From assembly GCF_001411555.2 (NCBI RefSeq), contig NC_049904.1, positions 33,561,473 through 33,625,472 on the forward strand: DNA of 64,000 nucleotides, in the 5' to 3' direction. A model generated the notes under the pieces. It had not been told where the DNA came from. It searched no databases and saw only the letters and a list, made by a program, of their open reading frames with translations. Positions within the stretch are counted from its first letter, which is position 1. Every line of letters starts with the position of its first letter. Origin of the DNA: Juglans regia. Its lineage: Eukaryota > Streptophyta > Magnoliopsida > Fagales > Juglandaceae. Positions 33,146-42,401 of this stretch are shown here, piece by piece. A program made the position numbers and the translations under genes.

Positions 33146-36100
33146 CTAGAAGTAGGTGCCTTCTGGCGGCTGGACAAGCTTCCTGCTGTGTGGTGCTGCC
33201 ATCTCCTTTTTCAGCTGAGTGAGTATATCCTCCATGGTGTACTCTCGCTGCCAATTTGCAAGAAGTCCAAACTTCTTTGGTTCCACCTGTCCCAGATCAA
33301 CTATCTTATTGTTACTCTGCATGTACACTATATTTTCTTCAAATAAATGGAATGGTAAATGGATGACAGTTTGGGTTACCGAGGACCAAGTTATTACAGG
33401 ATAAAAAATTTACCAAATTGTCTCCCACCAGCATACGTATGATGGATCTCTCACCACCAGCCAACCAATAAAACTTTTTATAAGTAAATAAATTCAAAGG
33501 ATGTGGCTGCTGAGGATAAAACCAGTGCCAAATAGTTGGCAGGGGATCATGGTAGTTGCTGGGCCAAACTGACGGTTTTAATAAACCAATAAAAAGTGGA
33601 AACTGAAAAAGCTAAAAAGCTGAAAATCAAACAGTGCAGCAAGACGCCAATAGCGTTTATACCAAATAAAATTTTCTGTGCCCATAAATAAGGTGGTTAA
33701 AAGGTAATGGATTCGATCCCACACGGGTTTGTGAGTTGTGTTACCTACTCCCCTAGAAAAGAGAACTAATTACGGCATAAATATCAAATCCACCGCAAGA
33801 TTGAAAGATCATTTGGCCAGTCAGAAATAAAATATAATGAAAGATCAGTTAAAGCATATGATGGAATTCTCACTTACCACTCCAGTTTCATGGTTCACAC
33901 AAGTCATATTAATCCGTGAATGAAAACGGACGCTCGGGGGTTTCTCTGGGTAATCCTTATCACAAAACAGCTTCAACTGATAAATTCGACCTTCATGCAC
34001 AGTCTGACAAATAGAAAGAAAGGTCATTGCACTGACAAGTAGCCCATATCAGGGAAAATAGGAAGAGGAAACACTAAAAAACAAGGCTAACAAGCATAAA
34101 ATGCTTGTACAAACAGAAAACATAAGCTATTTGACCAGTGGAAGTCAACTGTCTTAAACATCTAAAGTGACGTGCAATTTGTGTTAGTATGTAAACTTGG
34201 TAAACTACTACTGCATCACCATTGGGAAAGATAACTTCTTTGAAGATATCACCATATACTCTTTACTGAGCAGCTTCCACTCTTCTTTTTTCCCTTTTAA
34301 TCATTTCTATTTGTGATATCCAAGTCACTCTAAACATGCTGCGGTGTATGTTCATGAATTATTTTTTTATGGCGGGGGAACCACCCCACAGCAGAGCCCT
34401 TAAGACTCACCCATGGAACCTAAACCCCTGGGGAGACTAGCACAGCAACCCACCGCCATGACCTCTCACTTAAATTGCAGTTTGATCCTAGGGGGAATCA
34501 AACCTGTGACATGGGGCTCATGCACACGAGTTCACCCTTGCCACTTTTGCTACCCACTCGCTACCTAACCCTATGGCAAGGCTCAAACAGCATCTAAGGA
34601 ACCCAAGGATCTCGGAAACTCAAATATTTTTTTTGATGGGTAATCAAGAAATTTTATTCATAGAAATAGGCAAAGTCCAAGTACACAGGGAGTATACATG
34701 AGAAGCATCTAGTTAGAGGTTACAACCGAACTGGAAACTCAAATATTTAGATTCCACCAACATAATGCAGCAGGATACGACCAAGGCAACTGCTTCAACA
34801 GCATTTCAAGTTGCAATAATAAAAAAGGGTAAGCTCTGATTAGTTACGGTCTCCTATCCTTTGCAATGCAGTACCACATAATTCGGGCCTGCAAGTCATT
34901 AAGCAACTAAACAAACAAATTCCAATTAGCCAAAACCAGTGACCAATTTCTACGTTCAACATGATTGTCAGCTGATCACTTCAAGTAATGTCCATGTGTG
35001 CATGTGCAAACAAACGCAAATTTCATCTTCTAATAAAGTTCAATGTGTCTGTGTAACATGGGGGTGGAGGGATAGGATTTTTATTTATTTTTAATTAATA
35101 AGAAGAGGGATAGGAAATAAAAGGCCATTACATTGTGAGGACCAATAACGGTTCCAGTCCAAGAGCGCATGTAGATGTCATCTCCATCATCCATTCCATA
35201 GCTTACAGTGCCATCTCCAATACCTTTTTCACCACGTTCGAGTTCCTCCAACAATCTGAAGTTCCGAGGGACTGCATAGAAAACTCAAACATTAAAAAGC
35301 CAAAAGTTGCATAGTCAACATTGGTAAAATAGAAAACGAGAATAGGCCTTAGATATCCAACGGCCTACAAACTCAACATTGGAGAATTAATGATTCAGGT
35401 ACAGATTTCAGAGTAATTAACTCTTCAATGGTTTCCCTTATGACAATGAAAATGTCTCAGAAACTCAGACTGCAATGTCAAGCCAATTACAGCTTCTTTG
35501 AACATGATTTATATATCTATAGTTTTGATATTTGATAATTCTAGCCTCTAGGAGTTTTGTATGGGATTTTTATATGCTGCAGTTCGAGCAAAAACCATAA
35601 CCATTCTCAACATATACTTTCAACCATTACATATAAGATTGCTTCTCAAGCTTCTGTAGATTTGAGCCACACATATGGGCAAACTTCAAATCTTCTCCTT
35701 TGTCAATGTTCTCAAAATATATATATTTTGTTATCAGTAAGTAAGAATTTTATTGATGAGAAGGCATAGCCCAAGTACACGGGACATATACAAAAGCAAC
35801 ACCTAGGCATGATTGACTGCTCAAAAATATACTATCAAGTGTTGCATATGAGATTGCTTCTCAAGCTCCGGTAGACTTGAACCATACAAATAGGCAAACT
35901 TCAAATCTTCTCCTTTGTCAATGTTCTTGTAATATTGCAAATCAGTCGATTTGAATCATCTGCATGACCATCCATGGCATGTTTTTGTATATAGAAATTA
36001 ATTTGTATTGCTCATATATTGGACAGCCAAACCTAAGATTTCAACTGTTATACCATTTTTTGATAGGTAAAAAAATGGTACAAAAGTTGAAGTCCTAGCA

Positions 36101-39100
36101 CAAAGGTAGCATGCAATCAGAAATACTGGTGGTGCTCAAGAGCACGTGAATCAAAATAAGGCACAAGATTGCTTGTATTTCATTATAAAGAAATCATCAG
36201 TTGAGGTCTTACTAGTGACCAATTCGTTTATTCAGAAATTCTATCTGATTCTTTAGACAGTTGCAATTCTTTAGACAGGTACTGATAGTAGTCATAGGTG
36301 TAAATATATATTATGATAAAGTGAAGTTGGTCATCAGAGGCAAGCATTACAAGAAAGCATCCTGCAAGTAGAATCCAATTGATAAAGATATTGATTTCAA
36401 TGACCACAAGTATCTTGGGCAAATAGTGTCAAGAAGGTACAATCACATATTCACGTCTTTCGAAAAGAGAGAAGCATACTTCAGAAAGTGGCCATTTCAG
36501 TTAAGCACACCTTCCATTATTGATGCCGCTAGAAAACAACAATCTCAAATAGATTTTAAAGCAATACACAACCGAGAGAACCCTAAGGAAACCGCCGCCA
36601 CCCTTGCCGGAGAGTGACCTCTCACCGACGTCACAGACAAAGCCGACGGGCCACGGCGACTTCGCTAAGGGTCGTTTGACGTCGGTCCTGAGGAGAGAGA
36701 AACCCCCACGAACCGTGAAAACCCTAAGGAACCAGATCTGCCGCCACCCACCCTTGCCGGCGAGAGACACCATACCATTGTCATAGATAAAGCCGACGGA
36801 CCTTGGCGACTTCGTTGAGGGCCATCCGGCGTTGGTCCAACCTTCGGTGACCTAGATCTCAATGTATTGTCTCTCAGAGTACTCCAACGATCCTCCTGAA
36901 AGTTTTGTTGGTCGTGCCGTCGACTCAGAAGGCTCTGGCGAGTCCTGTGAGCACAATCTCAGTACTACAGCTAGAGTCCAAGACAACTCTGTAGTGCTTG
37001 CAGTGAGCACGACCTGGAGTCCAAGACGACTCTGCAGTGCTTGCAGCTTTCAAAGTTAGCCCAACGGATTTCTGATCTGGTTTCTTTGAGATGACTAATG
37101 GTTGTTGAAGAATGGGAGTGGGTCAGTATGGGTTCTTCTATGGAGTTGGTTATAGAATCTAAATCCTTTACACTGGTGAAGGAGGGGAGCTTGTTGGGCA
37201 TTACCGAAAGAAGTCGCAGGGTGATATCTAAGTTGGTTCTGGGTTCAACAACAGTACAATGGCTGACCAAGGCCATGGAAGCGTGCACCAAGGATAAAAA
37301 ACAAGAATTTTTCTCCACTGTTTGGGAAGGTAGACGCAGTTTCATGGCGCATCGCTGCTCGAATGCTCGAGGACATTATATGGCAATGGAGGAGTATGGT
37401 GGTGGTGGGAGGAGAAATTTTATTTTCATTCCTGAAGAGGGGGGTAGTCATTGGAGAAGGATGGGGAGGTGCTGCATCATTTTTCCTTTGGCAAGAAAGG
37501 GAGTGATGGCTTGGAAGGACAAGGTGCTGCAAGACATGACTCTGTCAGGGAGTCACATAGCAGACATGTAGGTGACGTGACAGAGAGGGAGAACTTGGAG
37601 GTGCCTAAAGACCCACGTACATCCTCGGTGGCGAGGCGATCCTAGGCAGTAGCTCTAAAGACGGGGCATGCTTTGGGGGTTCAGATTGTGGGGGGTCTGC
37701 AAATCACACCTCAGAACCATATTTTCGAGATGCACAATTCTTTAAAGGAGATGGAAACCCAACTTGTTGAGTTGAAGGCAGCGATAGCTTTCTTGTCTAC
37801 GAAAATAGATTGGCTTTCAGCTAGAGGCAACAGGGTGGTAAGAAACAAGATAGGCCTGAATCCTTTAAACTCAGAAAAAGGAAAACGGAAGATTGGACTT
37901 GGCCTTGTCCCTATAACCAGATCCAGGAGAGTATGGCGGGTCAAAAGGAAATCAGGGTTATTTGAAGTGGGGTTTACATCGGGTATTGGCGTAGAGACAT
38001 CAGTAATGGGATGTCATTCGCCTTGTGTAACACAGGATAGACTGATAGTCGGTATTACACCCTTGGTCTCCGAAGAAACTATGGCTCCCTCGTTAGTTGC
38101 TGTCACCCAAGAATCTCCAATGGGGACCTCGATACCATTGGAGAGAACTAATGGAGCTATTGGAGAACCAATGGATTTGGCATTGATGTCTTGTGTAGAG
38201 GAATGTCTAGAGTCGGGAGTGCAGTTGGATACTGTGTCTGGGGATATTATGGCTCCCATGGTCTCTCTTCCTCCAATAGCGGATTGGATTCTGTCTAAAG
38301 TTAACGAGATTCAGCAATTTGTGAGAATTTCACATGGTGGATGTGAAGACCAATTTAAAGAACTAATTACTGCGATCGAGGCAAGCCGCATGCTTGAAAC
38401 CAAATCAAGTTTCAAGAAAAGCAAGGAGTTATAACGTCTTATTTCGACAATCAACTACAACGCTAAGGGTGGTAGCTCAACTAGAGGGAAGTCTAAAGGG
38501 AGGGCATTGTGAAGACAGGAATCAAGGTGTTGGGGTTGATGTTCGGGTAGAGTTTTAGTTCTACGGGAAACAAGGGTTGGGGTCGGGTCTGGTGTATTTT
38601 GGGTTTTTTTTTTATGGGCTTTTTGGGTCATTTTGGGCAAGGTGTTTTCTTGTATACATTCAGTGTACTTAGTTTCTCCTTTTGATATATACAATATTTT
38701 TACTTATAAAAAACAAAAACAAAAACTCCAGAAAACAGCCCAAGGAAATTTAAATATTTTTTTATAAGTAAGAAGATATTTTATTGATATTGAAATAGGC
38801 ATAGCCCAAGTACACAAGTATACATGTGATTACACCTAGTTAGGAACTAATAATACAAGGACCAAGGAATGTTAAATATTAAAGCCTTGTATTGGTAAAA
38901 AGCTGATTATAGCACTACCCTATCCACAACAAGTTCTCACAAAACTTGATATTGGTCCTGATTTCTTATCACTGCTAAGCAAGCCACTAAAATTGTCATT
39001 TTCTCACCAATCTAACTTACAAAAAATACATAGATATATGGACAAACTGCAAACGTTTAACCAAGGCTGACAGAGACATTCATGTTCACCCAATATGGAT

Positions 39101-39116
39101 GTTTTGGGTGCAATTA

Positions 39117-39152
<36 letters not shown>

Positions 39153-39894
39153 CTCTATATTATAGCATCTCTCGCAATCATAAAGCAAGGTCAAAATGGT
39201 AAAGACGAGTTTCTCGCACATAAACAGCTTTAATCCTATGCTTATAGTCTTCAATTGGACTCTTTGGAAACATATAAAGCAGAAAAACACTGCAAAAAAA
39301 TCCCACTAGAGCCTAGAATGGTTGGTAATAGACACTCGAACATTATTATTCTGTTCATATCAGACATATAAAAAAAGAGTAAACACGAACCGTTTATTCA
39401 CAGAGTACATTCTACATCAAATCAACCAAAAACAAACCCCATGTCAAAATCAGAACACCAGAATCATACAAAAACTCAGAACTAAATAGAATTAGGAACA
39501 ACTACAAAAACAAGGAACGGGAAATCTGGACTAACTTCAGCGGAAATGAACCAGCTCAAAAGCGTATATATGCAAAATTCAATAATTGGTCCAAACAACG
39601 GAAAAAGAGGTAGAAAAATACAAAATACCTCGCAGATATTCATCATGCAATGGTGACAAATTACACACAAATACAACAAATTAAAGCAACGTACGGAGAC
39701 ATACGACTCATATACGAACACCCGTCAAGAATTCTCCATCATAAAATCCATAAACAACAAAAAATATATCAAACCCAGTAGCTGACATCTAAATATATTC
39801 AACCAAAGAATTGGATCAGGAAAAATTATGGAAGAAAACGATGACGGTTCAAGGGCTCACCCACGACACTGGATCCTCCTGAGCCTAGCGTCAT
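33146..39894 (-). CDS. UEV1: Ubiquitin-conjugating enzyme E2 variant, UEV1 type
   Basis: Four coding exons on the minus strand: 39894-39861, 35271-35132, 34003-33878, 33286-33146. The 441 nt close in frame to 146 aa, the usual UEV1 length. UEV1/Mms2 proteins pair with Ubc13 to build Lys63-linked ubiquitin chains used in DNA damage tolerance and signalling. The sequence reads '[16 protein letters not shown]', '[11 protein letters not shown]', '[10 protein letters not shown]', '[20 protein letters not shown]', '[12 protein letters not shown]', '[19 protein letters not shown]' and C-terminal '[11 protein letters not shown]'. As expected for a UEV, the E2 active-site cysteine motif is absent. Intron 1 is 4.6 kb and packed with LINE-derived sequence, and intron 2 (34004-35131) has a SINE and a LINE tail. 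None interrupts an exon or splice site. Confidence 0.95.
34355..34600 (-). mobile_element. tRNA-derived SINE
   Basis: On the minus strand the element starts near 'GGTTAGGTAGCGAGTGGG' (degenerate A-box-like), then ~70 bases on has GGTTTGATTCC, one mismatch from the Pol III B-box consensus GGTTCGANNCC. It ends in a T/A-rich tail on the left (ATAAAAAAAT in minus sense). Non-coding body of ~230 bp in UEV1 intron 2. A second B-box-like stretch ('GGATTCGATCCC') at 33708-33719 in UEV1 intron 3 may be another fragment. Confidence 0.6.
34621..34735 (-). mobile_element. LINE 3'-end fragment
   Basis: In minus sense it ends '...GTACTTGGACTTTGCC', then 'AATAAAATTTCTTGATTACC' and an A-rich tail. The same tail pattern occurs at 35721-35826, 38757-38870, 46183-46280 and 60715-60790. 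A 5'-truncated non-LTR insertion in UEV1 intron 2, next to the SINE. Confidence 0.65.
35611..35936. repeat. ~110 bp direct repeat flanking a LINE tail
   Basis: 35611-35720 and 35827-35936 are two diverged copies sharing 'AGATTGCTTCTCAAGCT' and 'AACTTCAAATCTTCTCCTTT'. Between them, 35721-35826 holds a LINE 3' end in minus orientation. Lies within UEV1 intron 1. Confidence 0.75.
35721..35826 (-). mobile_element. LINE 3'-end fragment
   Basis: Minus sense: '...GTCCCGTGTACTTGGGC', 'TATGCCTTCTCATCAATAAA', 'TTCTTACTTACTG'. Same family as 34621-34735. Very short, and set exactly between two direct repeats. Confidence 0.6.
36580..36846 (+). repeat. Two tandem ~141 bp GC-rich units, likely LINE 5' region
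   Basis: Unit A (36580-36720) and unit B (36721-~36846) both read 'ACCCTAAGGAA', then 'CCGCCGCCACCC', 'CTTGCCGG', 'AAAGCCGACGG' and 'GGCGACTTCG'. They are imperfect copies with a few indels. GC-rich against an AT-rich intron. Tandem 5' units upstream of an ORF1-like frame recall the monomer promoters of some L1 elements. Confidence 0.65.
37098..38434 (+). pseudogene. LINE ORF1-like coding remnant
   Basis: The first frame (157 codons) carries '[11 protein letters not shown]', '[17 protein letters not shown]', '[20 protein letters not shown]' and '[20 protein letters not shown]', a pattern I know from plant retrotransposon ORF1-type proteins. Coding then continues in a second frame, with a stop at 37643-37645, and resumes as a 253-codon frame with a short helical stretch '[20 protein letters not shown]' that could be the ORF1 coiled coil. 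Frame changes and stops show it is not functional as one protein. Confidence 0.6.
38757..38870 (-). mobile_element. LINE 3'-end fragment, tail-to-tail with the previous element
   Basis: Minus sense: '...GTGTACTTGGGCTATGCC', 'AATATCAATAAAATATCTTC', 'TTACTTATAAAAAAA'. Its tail faces the tail of the element ending at 38720 with ~40 bases between, giving an inverted repeat TTACTTATAAAAAA (38700-38713) and its complement (38757-38771). Confidence 0.65.
39119..39150. repeat. (AT)n microsatellite
   Basis: About 16 AT units in UEV1 intron 1. Confidence 0.85.
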
Positions 39895-41440
39895 GGATGA
39901 CTTGCGAATGGTTAATCTCCGGTCGGTTTGTTAGGATCTGATCAAAGTAGGGGGTGGGGTTTTATCGAGGGGAGAGGGAGAGGAGTCAAGAGGGACTAGC
40001 GAGGGGAAGAGAATCTGAAGAAAGAGAGGACGACCAAGGTAAAGGTGGGAATAAAGAGGAAAACCATGAGCTTAATGGGGATAGATAGGTCAAGGAGATG
40101 TTGGGTTATGGTAAGGATTTTTAACTTGGTGTTTATTTTCATGAATTGAAAAGAGTTAAAAAGAGATTAGGTGAGAATGAATTGACCCTTTTTTATTTGT
40201 ATTTATCAAACTTTTATAACTTATCCACTTCGGGCCACTCTTTATTAGCCCATTCCACTGTTATATGGCCCGCCCATTGTAAAAACAAAAAAACAAAAAG
40301 TATCGACTTCCACATATCAATCTTTCTAGTCCCAAAAAAAAAGAAAAAAATTATTATTAGAGCTTTTTGGGTATAAAATGCTACTATTTTATTACAATTT
40401 TTTTTTTTTTTATATCCATCATTTTAATAAAAATTCACTTAAAAGTTTTAGAACGTATCGATTTTGGTTGCACAATATTCTTTTGTTATTCCATAATTAC
40501 ACTTCAGATTGTAGTGTAGTCTTCTAATTTTTCTCAAAAATAATGATACACATATAATCCTTTATATAATTATATTTTAATTTAGATATATTTATGTAAA
40601 GTTATAATACAATAATATTATTATTTTTATAAATTATTTTATAAAAATATTATTAATTTAAAATATAGTTGTGAAAAAAATTGTACGTGTATTATTATTA
40701 TTTTTTTAATTATAATTTTATTGTCAAAAATAGAATAGAAATAAACACATTAATAGTTAATTTTTCTCATATTATTTTTGTTTTTAAATCGAGGAAACAG
40801 TTAAATGGCTAAAATTTGAAAACGATTGAGGGCACTTTAGAATCTAGTGGAAGGCCATCAACTATTTTCTATTGTTTTTTCTCTTAAAATTAAAAAAAAA
40901 AAAGTCCTGTTATATAGATTGATGTATTTAACCGACGTAAGTGGATCAAATATATTGGACATATTATCATTTTATAAGAAAAAATATTAGTATGATTCAT
41001 ATATATTGGACATATATATATATTTTTATAAGAAGTAAATTTATATATTTTTTAATTTTTTTAATAATTAAAGATATTTAAAAAATAAAAAATCATTCAC
41101 AGTAACGTGCATATTTGATTCACCCTACCATTGTCCACTTGAAAGTCCCCACACTGACGATGCTGACCAATTGGGTAAAGGTTCAAATTATCCCCCGTAC
41201 ATTCCACCACCTAACCAGTGCTTACGCCACTCAACGTCTGCCACGTCCATTTGATAACTTCGTCCCCAAGGTTACGAAGCTAAACTGACATCAGCACAAA
41301 AAATGATCTCAAACGGACGTTGCGTCCTCAACCAATGGCAATGCAGAACTGGCTTTCAATTAAAATCCTCGTACCCAATGACGGGGTTTGAGTCACCGAA
41401 GCAAACTGCGGGTACGAAGAAAAGGAACGCACCGGATTGA
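39895..41440. other. Spacer between divergent UEV1 and RNA-binding protein genes
   Basis: Shared upstream region of two divergently transcribed genes. The first ~200 bases are a GA-rich stretch (CT-rich in UEV1 sense), typical of a 5' UTR. The middle (40.35-41.1 kb) is very AT-rich. The last ~300 bases regain normal composition and should hold the promoter of the + strand gene. No coding region. Confidence 0.45.
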
Positions 41441-41626
41441 GAACTCAAAAGCCCAAGATCAGTCTTTTGCAGAGCACCTAAGAACCCAAACTAGGCGTGG
41501 ATACTATTCCATTTCTTAACGAACCCAGATGTACATTCCATAGTTTTATCTTCAATTGTGTGTTTTTTTCTTCAACCGGAGCGACGAAGTCAGACCGATT
41601 CGCAGCTTGTGCTTGGGGCAATCGAT

Positions 41627-42401
41627 GTAAGTATTACTTCATGCATTTCATTTTTATAAGCAGAACTTCATGCACATAAGGTGTTCGATGGGATTTCTGT
41701 TTGTACGGTACATTTTAATTCCGCATGTTTGTTTAGAAATCTGAGGAAACGATAAGTATAGGAAATGGGTTTTAATACTTTTGCTCAGGTTTTTCAGTTT
41801 CTGACAATTAGCACTAGGGTGTAGGGTGTATATGTTATTATATACACCACGTCATTGTTTTTCTCTCTGTTTTCCCCCCCCGCCCCCCCGCCCCCCGGTA
41901 ATTCAGTTTCGTCTTCGCATTTACTGTTGGAACATCTATACTGATGGTCATGGGTTCGTGTTTATTGAAAGAAAACAAAATCAACTAATCGTTTGGTTAC
42001 ACAAATCATCTCATTTCATCTCTAATCTAATCATTACAACTTTTTCAAACTCCCACACAAAATACAATAAAAAATTCAACTTAACAAAAATAATATTAAA
42101 AAATAATATTCTATTAATATCTTATCTAACTTTCATCTTATCTCATCTCATCTTATCTCATCTATGTAACCAAATGAGACCTAAGAAGTTATACCATTGA
42201 TTGGTTGAGCACAATGTGTTTTGTATTTTCGACTTTAAGGATAGTATGAAATTGATGTAGATGAATGGCTAATTTATTCTCTTTGCCATGAACTTGTTCT
42301 ATCCTCATGCCAAATGCATATTTTTCCAAAGAGATCATTGGAATTACACAAGGTTATATTTCCTGTCGAGAATTAACTTTGGTACAAATATTATTTTGCA
42401 G
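41627..42401 (+). other. 5'-UTR intron of the RNA-binding protein gene
   Basis: Donor GTAAGT at 41627 after a non-coding exon. The acceptor (TTTTGCAG) ends at 42401, directly before the ATG of the coding sequence. The intron holds a C-rich tract (41874-41897) and a family 1 miniature transposon (41990-42184). A four-codon upstream frame (ATG at 41529) lies in the leader exon. Confidence 0.7.
41990..42184. mobile_element. Miniature transposon, family 1 (in 5'-UTR intron)
   Basis: The left end is CGTTTGGTTACACAAATCAT and the right end, reversed, is CATTTGGTTACATAGATGAG. The shared 'TTTGGTTACAYARAT' makes terminal inverted repeats. The interior 'ATCATTACAACTTTTTCAAA' matches 12510-12704. Confidence 0.75.

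Larger units (their letters stand above)
36580..38720 (+). mobile_element. LINE-derived element with ORF1-like region but no reverse transcriptase
   Basis: Plus-strand element in UEV1 intron 1: tandem 5' units (36580-36846), a second small tandem repeat (43 bp period, 36974-37046), degenerate ORF1-like frames (37098-37571, then 37451-37645 and 37673-38434 in another frame), and a 3' end 'CTTGTATACATTCAGTGTAC' with an A-rich tail (38700-38720). The 3' end matches the LINE tails elsewhere in the window. No reverse transcriptase or RNase H lies between ORF1 and the tail, so ORF2 is missing. The 5' limit is uncertain. Confidence 0.65.

Noticed and set aside
36501..36862. Gly/Arg-rich minus frames in UEV1 intron 1
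   Set aside because: They arise from the GC-rich tandem LINE 5' units read backwards.
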